A stretch of 37,331 bases of DNA from Thermoplasmata archaeon. GTDB lineage: Archaea; Thermoplasmatota; Thermoplasmata; Lutacidiplasmatales; SKW197. Shown piece by piece: positions 17,006-23,118 of the stretch. Position 1 is the stretch's first letter, and each line of letters opens with the position of its first letter. Both the position numbers and the translations under genes were made by a program. The stretch is taken from positions 1-37,331 of the forward strand of contig JAVZCK010000006.1 of the NCBI GenBank assembly GCA_038874435.1, written 5' to 3'. Below the pieces are notes generated by a model. That model ran no database searches and was not told where the DNA came from. It saw only the letters and a program-made list of their open reading frames with translations.

Positions 17006-17466
17006 TTAATAAAGAGGTTCATTCTTTTGGATAGCCTCTGTGAGACAGTGTGCCCTCTCTCCACTCCTCAACCCAGCTAGAGGTGTAAGAATTTCTTTTT
17101 TGAGGGATGCTTTCTCAAAAGCCTTCTTTACAACTTCTACATAATCCTCTCCGCCTAACACTACAATTCTATCATACTGGCCTAATCCTTTCTCTATTAT
17201 TTGTTTAGAAAGTTCATCCACACTTATTGGATTCGTATGTTTTTTCTTAAAAGTTACATTATACGACTCAATCAAATCATCTGGACGCAAGAATCCGTAT
17301 TTTGCAGAGAGGATGAACAATCATCTGGATGAAACTTTTTTGCATATTTTATGGAGCTTTTTGTAGGTACCCCAATGTATGCCTCCTCAGCTCTAGTTTT
17401 GCCAGCATTTGGATTCTTATCCCAGATTTTCATTTTTCCGCAGGACACAATGCAAACCGTTTTCAT
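17006..17466 (-). pseudogene. DUF6884-family gene broken by a single-base frameshift
   Basis: Two overlapping minus-strand frames make up one DUF6884 (YaaA-like) protein of about 150 residues. The first gives MKTVCIVSCGKMKIWDKNP and runs to KKFHPDD; the second gives FILSAKYGFLRPDDLI and ESYNVTF to the end. Family members read ...W-FILSAKYGFL across this point. The DNA at 17318-17320 has TG where TGG (Trp) is expected, so loss of one G restores everything if added back. All the rest looks intact, which suggests a recent mutation or an assembly/sequencing error. The start ATG 17466 follows a good AAAGGTGAG Shine-Dalgarno sequence; a TATA box is at 17504-17511. Confidence 0.82.
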
Positions 17467-17484
17467 GCTCTCACCTTTCTTCAC

Positions 17485-17806
17485 CTACATATTGAAACTT
17501 CTCTTATATATTTTTTTAACGCTTTTGGCATTGGGCGGGACCTGCAGAATTACCGTGAAATTATGAAGTATAATCTCTGTTATACTTCATTCGTAGAGCC
17601 AGATGTTTGATAGAAGTGCCGCGAAATGTAGGTTTTTTGAGCCAGGAGGTCGGAACGCATTAGAACGCAAATAAATGGTTTTTCCCACTCCGTCTTACTA
17701 ATTCAACATTCCTAAATTGAAAAACCCCGTAAAAGCAATTTATAACAGTCGTGGGGAAAAGCTTGCAAGGCAAAAGTTCTTTATCCTGCATTGCATTTCA
17801 TTCATC
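17485..17806. other. Intergenic stretch with promoters and a perfect hairpin
   Basis: About 320 nt without a convincing gene. It holds the TATA box of the DUF6884 gene (minus strand, 17504-17511, TTATATAT), the 11-bp inverted repeat at 17563-17590, a GC-richer patch near 17600-17660, and TTTATAAC at about 17739-17746 that could drive the following small ORF. I found no tRNA, box C/D or other RNA signature. Confidence 0.5.
17563..17590. repeat. Perfect 11-bp inverted repeat, 6-nt loop
   Basis: ATGAAGTATAA and TTATACTTCAT are exact reverse complements separated by TCTCTG. It lies about 100 bp upstream of the DUF6884 start and outside any gene. It is not followed by a T run, so it is a better candidate for an operator or mobile-element remnant than a terminator. 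Confidence 0.75.
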
Positions 17807-17995
17807 ATGAGCTTGCTCAGGAAGTACTATCCTTTCTTTAGTGAGGAGATGGAATACGATGAATTTGTGAAGATGGTAAGTGAGAAACGGAAGCTCTATG
17901 GAAACCTGTACGATGAGGAGACGATAGTGTTTTACTTCCTGGCAAAGAAAGGAATCTTGAAAGATGTCTTGGAGAATGAAGGTTTTAATACATAA
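17807..17995 (+). CDS. Small helical protein, possibly related to an OB-fold-associated helical motif
   Basis: A 62-residue protein beginning MSLLRKYYPFFSEEMEYDEF. The segment DEFVKMVSEKRKLYGNLYDEETIVFYFLAKKGI has the spacing of the short helical motif (F..(V/M)...K....G.L.(D/E)E.A...(V/L)AK..G(I/V)) found at the N-terminus of archaeal RPA-like and other OB-fold proteins. No OB fold follows before the stop, so it is either a stand-alone version or a remnant. The frame is open 30 codons further upstream (to 17717), but that part lacks an ATG and overlaps a TATA-like sequence. It lies upstream of the long coiled-coil gene in the same direction, with its own promoter between them. Confidence 0.5.
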   Translation: MSLLRKYYPFFSEEMEYDEFVKMVSEKRKLYGNLYDEETIVFYFLAKKGILKDVLENEGFNT

Positions 17996-18082
17996 TATAT
18001 TATTTATAAATATAGTTATGAAATATTGTTTATAAATAATTCTTATTTGTAAAGACATGTGACAACAATCAAATCCAACAAA

Positions 18083-18092
18083 CCTTATATAG
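18083..18092 (+). promoter_or_regulatory. TATA box of the long coiled-coil gene
   Basis: CCTTATATAG is centred about 34 nt before the TTG start, giving a leader of roughly 8 nt. Two TTTATAAATA copies further upstream (around 18002-18040) are also TATA-like. Confidence 0.45.
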
Positions 18093-18121
18093 CCAATAAA
18101 TAATATCACAGTGGTGAAAAT

Positions 18122-20485
18122 TTGATATTACCTTCTGGCAAGCTGATAAACACAGCACTCGGAGGTAGGGAAACTGCCACTGCAGTGCTTGCTGAAGCTG
18201 AAGAAAGCAAATTATCTGGCTATGTTGGTGTTTCAACAGCAAAAGGCGGAAAAACCGCACTGGGATACCTTCTCTACAAAAATGGAGGGATTTGTGGAGC
18301 TTATTTTATGAAGGAGACCGAATTATTCGGAGAAGAGGCCTTGTTGAAAGTTTTCATCGAACTCTTAAATCCAGAGGCGGTAATTGAAGTTCACACCTTT
18401 GTTTATAAATCCTCATCCATTAACATTGATTTCGTGCTCCAGAAATATCCAGAAGCAGGATGTGTTCCGAAAAAACCATACAACGACTTGCTCCAGGATG
18501 CAATAAGAGCTGCAAGTGAGGAGGAAAGTGCAAAACGGATTGCGCTCCTTTCTGAAATTGAAAAGGCAAAACCAATACAATCACCAGCAACTGATGAAAT
18601 CGTATCTGGAGAGCAGGGAGATGCTGCATTGATGCGTGAGGAAATTGAACGGCTGAAGGCAAGCAGCTTAACTTTGTTAAAACATCTTTCTGGGAAGGAA
18701 AAGGCTGATTTGGACATAGAGCAGATTGCAGAGAAGCGAATTCTGGAAATGAAACTAGCAAAGGAAAGCGAGGAACTAGAAAGAAAGAAGAAGGAGCTGG
18801 CTGAAATTGAAAAGAATCTTACCGAGAGAGAAACAAATCTAAAGACCTATGAGGCCTCGCTTAAGGTACGCGAAGAAAATCTTAAAAAAGAACTGGAACG
18901 ACTCTCAAATGAGAAAATTGAGATTTCAAGGGCATGGACCGAAATTGCAGCCCAGATTGAGAAGAACGCTGAAACCAAGAAAAATATAGAAAGAAAACTG
19001 GAGGAGATGTTTAAAAGAGAAGAACAGTTTCTAGACAGAGAGAGGAAGCTTGCTGATGAAGAGGAAAAAATTGTGAATGAAAACAAAAAAATTGAAGCCA
19101 GATGGAAAGAGATCAAGGCAGAGGAGGAGAGATTAAGGACTTTTTCTGGAAATCTTACGAAAAGAGAGGAGGAGATTGCCAGGAAAGAACGGGACCTCAA
19201 GAAAGAGAGCATGACATTAGCGAAGAGAGAAGAGGAGATTACAGCAAGAGCAAATGGACTGGAGCAAGAAGAGGCAAAGATAGAGAAGGAAAAACGAAAG
19301 CTCGCAGAGGAGAAAGATGCCATTGAAAAGGAAAAAATATATCTGGAAAAAGAGAAAGAAAGTTTAAATGCGAAATTTGAGGAACTGGAGAGTAGAGAGA
19401 AGAAAATTGCTGAGCGAGAGGCAGAACTCAATGAATTCGAAAATGCATTAGCTAAAGAGAAGAAAAATTTGAAGGAAATTGAAACTAGGTACCTGAAGAA
19501 AAAGGAGGAACTTGAGAGAAAAGAAAAGGCACTGGCTGTAATGGAGAAAGAATTGAAAGCACATGAGGAAGAAATCGAAAAAGAGAAAGAAAAGATTCGT
19601 GAAATCTACGATGAAATAATTGGGAAAGAAAAATTACTTGCTGAGAAAGAAAAGGATTTGCGGAGTTTTGAGGAACGGCTCAAGGAAAGAGAGAAAGTGT
19701 TGAGCCAGAAAGAAAGGGAAATCAATTTAGAGTTAGAGAAAATTGCAGAGGAGCGAGAGAGTTTTGCTGCAGAAAGGGCGAGGCAGAGTAAGGATGTGGA
19801 GAAAATCCGGGCAGAGCTAGAGAAAGAGAAAAAGAAGGTACTGGAAAAGGCAAAGGAAGTTGTTGAGAGAGAGAAAGCTATTGATGAAAGAGAGAAACAT
19901 GTGGAATCTATAGAAAGCCAGGTGAAGGATAAGCTTGCGGCACTGGCTGAAATGAGAGCAAAAGTAGAGGAGGAAAGAAAAGAGCTGGAACAGAAACAAG
20001 CTGGTCTTGAGGCTAAGGAAAAAGAGATTGATGGCAAGATCTTGGAAATTGGAGAACGGCAGAAGAAGGTAGAGGAGATGCTGGCTGCGAGACAGAAGGA
20101 GATTGAAGGAAAAGAAAAGGAACTAGCAAAGAAGGAGAGGAGTTTGGAGGAGAAGGAGAAGCGGTTACAGGAGAAAGCCCAGAACCAGACGGAAAAGGAA
20201 AAGGAGCTGAAGCGTGGACTTGCAGAACTTCTTAGACGCCAGGAAGAGTTGGAGGACAGAGAGAAGGAGTTGGAAAAACGCATGGAAGAAATCGAAAAGA
20301 AACATAAGGAGATTGAGGAACTGGAACATGAAAAAATCATGGCTTTAGAGGACAGGGAGAAAGAGATTGAGGCAAGGGAAAAAGCGTTAGCTAGCCGAGA
20401 AGAGGAGTTACGGAAAAAGGAGAAGGCAATCCAGGAAAAACAAGTGGAATTCCTGAAGATTCGTGAAAGCTTGGAGAAGATTTAG
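18122..20485 (+). CDS. DUF2226-like domain plus about 620 residues of coiled coil
   Basis: A 787-residue protein. Residues 1-115 form a globular domain starting LPSGKLINTALGG, with GYVGVSTAKGGKTALGYLLYKNGGICGAYF, resembling the archaeal DUF2226 domain (a small alpha/beta domain of unknown function). From about 165 to the C-terminus nearly every residue is Glu, Lys, Arg, Leu, Ile or Ala in continuous heptads, often EKEKEL/REKEI, with no obvious hinge. One uninterrupted coil of this length would be about 90 nm. Resemblance to SMC/Rad50 is compositional only; there is no Walker motif. TTG is taken as the start because it directly precedes the conserved LPSGK and follows GGTGA. A cytoskeletal, tethering or spacer role is inferred. 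Confidence 0.75.
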   Translation: MILPSGKLINTALGGRETATAVLAEAEESKLSGYVGVSTAKGGKTALGYLLYKNGGICGAYFMKETELFGEEALLKVFIELLNPEAVIEVHTFVYKSSSINIDFVLQKYPEAGCVPKKPYNDLLQDAIRAASEEESAKRIALLSEIEKAKPIQSPATDEIVSGEQGDAALMREEIERLKASSLTLLKHLSGKEKADLDIEQIAEKRILEMKLAKESEELERKKKELAEIEKNLTERETNLKTYEASLKVREENLKKELERLSNEKIEISRAWTEIAAQIEKNAETKKNIERKLEEMFKREEQFLDRERKLADEEEKIVNENKKIEARWKEIKAEEERLRTFSGNLTKREEEIARKERDLKKESMTLAKREEEITARANGLEQEEAKIEKEKRKLAEEKDAIEKEKIYLEKEKESLNAKFEELESREKKIAEREAELNEFENALAKEKKNLKEIETRYLKKKEELERKEKALAVMEKELKAHEEEIEKEKEKIREIYDEIIGKEKLLAEKEKDLRSFEERLKEREKVLSQKEREINLELEKIAEERESFAAERARQSKDVEKIRAELEKEKKKVLEKAKEVVEREKAIDEREKHVESIESQVKDKLAALAEMRAKVEEERKELEQKQAGLEAKEKEIDGKILEIGERQKKVEEMLAARQKEIEGKEKELAKKERSLEEKEKRLQEKAQNQTEKEKELKRGLAELLRRQEELEDREKELEKRMEEIEKKHKEIEELEHEKIMALEDREKEIEAREKALASREEELRKKEKAIQEKQVEFLKIRESLEKI

Positions 20486-20582
20486 TCATGAATATTGCGT
20501 AATCCATTATTAATTTAATGTTTCATTATTTATATATAAACAATTTAGTGGGTGAAAAACAACACTTACTAAAAAATTGTTA

Positions 20583-21458
20583 TTAACTAATTTTTTGATA
20601 ATTCTTCCACTTACCCATTAGATAATTCCTCAGAAATATGCCACCATGAATAATTGGTCTAAACAGAGAGGGCTCTCTGAAACATTGTATGAAACACTCA
20701 TTACAGCCATCGGGTCTCTTTTTATGTTTGAAACATGCATTTAGAGTTCCCTTTACATCAATGAAAAAAATCGTTTCTCCTGCTCTACATTCAGAAACTC
20801 GACCACCATCTAGATATGCAATACACTGCCTGTAGTATTCTCTTGTGTTTCCAAAAACATATTGTCTATAGTTAGAGTAGACTAGAGAAAAAGCTCTTCT
20901 AATCTTATCTCGCTCAGCAGTGAATCGCTTATTGAAAACATAGCTCTCAGAATCCATGAAACAGAGTGAGAGCGGCAACCCGATCTCTGTATTCACAAAA
21001 CTTGCCATTTCAATCACTCGCTCTGCATTATCATCGTGTACCAGCATGTTCACTGTTGCTATCTTTACCTTTCCTTTAACATATCTGGCACACTCGACTG
21101 CACTGTCAAAAGATTTTCTTCCTCTGAAAAGGTTATGCATCTCTGGGATATAATCATCAATTGAAACAGTTATGGCATCAAGATATTCTACAACTTCCTT
21201 AATCCTATTGAGATTTGTGCCGTTTGTAGCAATATGGGTAAAAAACCTAAGCTGTTTCATGGCCTTCAACATTTCAACAATTTCAGGGTGGAGAGTAGGT
21301 TCACCTCCTGTAAGAGAAAGATACCAAAAACCCTCTCTTTTAAGATTAATAAGCCACTCCTTATTCCATTTTATAAATTCTGGCTTTAATTTATAAGTCT
21401 CACACGAATTACATCTAAGATTACACGCAGAAGTTACTTGCACAATTGCTCCCTTCAT
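20583..21458 (-). CDS. Radical SAM enzyme with C-terminal cysteine cluster
   Basis: A 291-residue radical S-adenosylmethionine protein. The CxxxCxxC motif for the SAM-binding [4Fe-4S] cluster is CNLRCNSC near residue 12, followed by LSLTGGEPTLHPEI (the GGE SAM-contact motif), ATNGTN and VSIDD strands. The C-terminal part has a CRAGE...NACFKH...CNECFIQC cysteine pattern, like SPASM/Twitch extensions that bind auxiliary clusters. This places it near the MoaA/PqqE/heme d1-type group, but no substrate can be named and no precursor-peptide gene is obvious beside it, except possibly the tiny Lys/Glu-rich ORF divergent from it. A TATA box 28 nt upstream supports the start. Confidence 0.85.
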   Translation of the reverse strand: MKGAIVQVTSACNLRCNSCETYKLKPEFIKWNKEWLINLKREGFWYLSLTGGEPTLHPEIVEMLKAMKQLRFFTHIATNGTNLNRIKEVVEYLDAITVSIDDYIPEMHNLFRGRKSFDSAVECARYVKGKVKIATVNMLVHDDNAERVIEMASFVNTEIGLPLSLCFMDSESYVFNKRFTAERDKIRRAFSLVYSNYRQYVFGNTREYYRQCIAYLDGGRVSECRAGETIFFIDVKGTLNACFKHKKRPDGCNECFIQCFREPSLFRPIIHGGIFLRNYLMGKWKNYQKIS

Positions 21459-21480
21459 TCAAAATTGGGATTGTCCGACC

Positions 21481-21490
21481 GTATAAATAT
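21481..21490 (-). promoter_or_regulatory. TATA box of the radical SAM gene
   Basis: Minus-strand ATATTTATAC is centred about 28 nt upstream of the ATG. A 17-nt palindrome lies directly upstream of it. Confidence 0.55.
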
Positions 21491-21493
21491 TTT

Positions 21494-21510
21494 TCTCATA
21501 TGGTATGAGA
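21494..21510. repeat. Palindrome TCTCATA-TGG-TATGAGA
   Basis: Seven-bp perfect arms around a 3-nt centre, 4 bp upstream of the TATA box of the radical SAM gene. In archaea a site overlapping the BRE/upstream region can recruit an activator or block TFB, so this is a candidate operator. Confidence 0.6.
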
Positions 21511-21607
21511 CACATTTTGTTTGATAATTGAACTTTTACAGGCAATAAATGATGCATTTTCTGATTATATCTTACTTGCAATAATAGTTGAGGCATTTCT
21601 GTTTTCC

Positions 21608-21618
21608 CAAAAGTTTAA
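21608..21618 (+). promoter_or_regulatory. TATA-like box before the small Lys/Glu-rich ORF
   Basis: AAAAGTTTAAATC gives an expected transcription start near 21640, leaving a leader of about 35 nt that contains a CTCAC-GGGA-GTGAG hairpin (21658-21671) just before the start codon. Confidence 0.4.
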
Positions 21619-21675
21619 ATCTAACCATGTAATTGGGGTAGTAACATAGAACCAAAACTCACGGGAGTGAGGGAT

Positions 21676-21744
21676 ATGCCGCCAAAGAAGAAACCAAAAG
21701 AGGAAAAGAAAGAGGAAAAGAAGAAAGAGCAGACACAGATGTAA
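21676..21744 (+). CDS. Tiny Lys/Glu-rich peptide (22 residues)
   Basis: ATG follows GGGAGTGAGGGAT, a strong purine-rich leader, and the frame encodes MPPKKKPKEEKKEEKKKEQ and three more residues before TAA. Nearly all residues are Lys, Glu, Pro or Gln, so it would be disordered and highly charged. The T-rich region after the stop (TTTTTTACC, ATTTTTTAAA) could terminate transcription. The opening resembles the basic N-terminal tails of ribosomal proteins such as S25e, but the globular part is absent. It may be a real small protein or the remains of one. Confidence 0.4.
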   Translation: MPPKKKPKEEKKEEKKKEQTQM

Positions 21745-21805
21745 ATCTGGAACTTTTTTACCTTCATTATTTTTTAAATTTCACTTTTTGAGAAGTTTTC
21801 AGGAA

Positions 21806-21816
21806 GGTTTATATTC
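21806..21816 (+). promoter_or_regulatory. TATA box of the wHTH-KaiC operon
   Basis: AGGTTTATATTC predicts a transcription start near 21837 and a leader of about 37 nt without a Shine-Dalgarno sequence. The left arm of a perfect inverted repeat lies between this box and the start site. Confidence 0.5.
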
Positions 21817-21824
21817 TTTGAAAT

Positions 21825-21877
21825 CCATTACTTCTTCCAGCAGGCAGAAAATAATTTCACAAAAAATGAAGTAATGG
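21825..21877. repeat. 10-bp inverted repeat bracketing the operon start
   Basis: CCATTACTTC (21825-21834) and GAAGTAATGG (21868-21877) are exact reverse complements. Centres are 43 bp apart, about four helical turns, and the right arm contains the ATG of the winged-helix regulator. Two same-face half-sites across the transcription start suggest an autoregulatory operator. Confidence 0.65.
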
Positions 21878-22455
21878 GTGATCCCTTGACACTTGAAATT
21901 ATTGGGGACAGAAAGATTCTTTCAGAACTCGGAAACAGGAAAAGAATTGAGATTCTGAAGTATCTGCATGATAATGGTTGGTGCTACAGCGCCAAGGTCG
22001 CAGGGGCCGTAAAACTGCACACTGCAATCGTCTCAAACTTTCTCGACATTTGCTCAGAATACGGTATTGTAGAAAAAAGATTTGTGAGAGGAAAAAGAAG
22101 AGGGTTCTATGAATACAAACTAAAGGCTCCTGAGTTCTGGATCAAGGTAAAAGTTGTGCAGGAGGCAAATGAGCAGAAGATAATGTTTCTAAGAGAGGTC
22201 CTAGCATACTGTGAACGAGTTTTCGGAAGGGCAAGGACTGAAGCAATTAAATCACGCCTAGGAGAAAAGATAAGGTACTGGATTGACAATGGAGAAGGAA
22301 AGATTGTATCAGTATCAGAAATTGAATATGCGGAAAAGCAAATTTTCGAAGAACTTGCAAATCTTGCAGGTGTTGAGAATGCAAAAAAGATTCTGGAAAA
22401 GACCAAGGAGGAGATAAAAAATGAAGAGAATAAAGTCAGGAATAAACGGATTTGA
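21874..22455 (+). CDS. Winged-helix transcriptional regulator (ArsR-like)
   Basis: A 193-residue protein. Residues 15-80 form a winged helix-turn-helix: LSELGNRKRIEILKYLHDN, then a recognition region AKVAGAVKLHTAIVSNFLDIC and a basic wing EKRFVRGKRRGFYEYKL. The remaining residues are helical and charged (REVLAYCERVFGRARTEAI and a Lys/Glu-rich tail), probably for dimerisation. No metal-binding Cys pattern of ArsR metalloregulators is present. It is the first gene of an operon and overlaps the KaiC-like gene by 35 nt. An inverted repeat around its start points to autoregulation. It may control the surface protein at the end of the operon. Confidence 0.8.
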   Translation: MGDPLTLEIIGDRKILSELGNRKRIEILKYLHDNGWCYSAKVAGAVKLHTAIVSNFLDICSEYGIVEKRFVRGKRRGFYEYKLKAPEFWIKVKVVQEANEQKIMFLREVLAYCERVFGRARTEAIKSRLGEKIRYWIDNGEGKIVSVSEIEYAEKQIFEELANLAGVENAKKILEKTKEEIKNEENKVRNKRI

Positions 22456-23116
22456 TGTGTTGTGCGAAGGTGGGCTGCCTGAAGGTTCCACAGTTCTTGT
22501 CTCTGGGCCTGCAGGAAGCGCTAAGAGTTTGTTCGGTCTTGAATTTATTTACAGAGGTGCAAAAAGCTACGGAGAAACTGGGATTCTGATTCTTGTTGAA
22601 GAACCGAGACAGAATCTTTACAAGGCAGCTAGAAGGTACAATTTTGAAATAGAAAGATTTGAAAAGGAAAACAAAATTATGATACTGGATATCGGGGAAA
22701 TCAGGGCTAGAGATGACCTAGTGGACTTTTCCACCCTAAAAACCTTCATAGATGGCGCAGCAAGCCAGAGCAGGGCAACCAGAATTGTAGTGGACTCTCT
22801 TTCTGGCATTGGAGTTGCATATTCGAGTGAAGATTTGCTTAGAAAGGAAATGTTCAAATTTGTGCGGTTTCTCACAGAGTCAGGTTTCACATCCGTTTTA
22901 ATCTCCGAAGCACCAGAGGGTAAACTCACAAAGTATGACTTTGAGAAGTTTCTGGTAGATGGACTGGTCTTTCTAAACTATGAAAATGTGAAAGGAGAAT
23001 ATAGACGCACGCTCACCATCTATAAAATGAGATTTACAAGACATGACCCCTACAAGCACCCATTTATCATTTCTAAGTCTGGGATTGAAATAGACCCTGA
23101 GGAAGTAATCTTCTGA
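22421..23116 (+). CDS. KaiC/RadA-like RecA-superfamily ATPase
   Basis: A 231-residue single-domain KaiC-like ATPase. It opens in the family manner, IKSGINGFDVLCEGGLPEGSTVLVSGPAGSAKS, with the P-loop at 29-36 (GPAGSAKS, with Ala in place of the last Gly), a Walker B-like RIVVDSLSGI, and the conserved TSVLISEAPEG strand. The C-terminal part (GLVFLNYENVKGEYRRTLTIYKMR...PFIISKSGIEI) is the standard KaiC-like beta sheet ending. Archaeal single-domain KaiC proteins are usually signalling ATPases. It starts inside the preceding gene, and the next gene starts 2 nt after its stop, so the three proteins are made together. Confidence 0.88.
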   Translation: MKRIKSGINGFDVLCEGGLPEGSTVLVSGPAGSAKSLFGLEFIYRGAKSYGETGILILVEEPRQNLYKAARRYNFEIERFEKENKIMILDIGEIRARDDLVDFSTLKTFIDGAASQSRATRIVVDSLSGIGVAYSSEDLLRKEMFKFVRFLTESGFTSVLISEAPEGKLTKYDFEKFLVDGLVFLNYENVKGEYRRTLTIYKMRFTRHDPYKHPFIISKSGIEIDPEEVIF

Positions 23117-23118
23117 CC

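Noticed and set aside
17485-17806. A tRNA or small RNA gene in this intergenic stretch
   Set aside because: No T-loop consensus, no acceptor-stem pairing and no C/D box pair could be found; only a simple hairpin is present.
18847-20340. Long minus-strand frames (194 and 244 codons) inside the coiled-coil gene
   Set aside because: They are Ser/Phe/Leu-rich mirror images of GAA/GAG/AAA/AAG-rich coding sequence on the plus strand; the plus-strand protein has a proper N-terminal domain and start.
18122-20485. SMC/Rad50-type ATPase
   Set aside because: Only the coiled-coil composition is similar; there are no Walker A, Walker B or signature motifs and no C-terminal globular domain.
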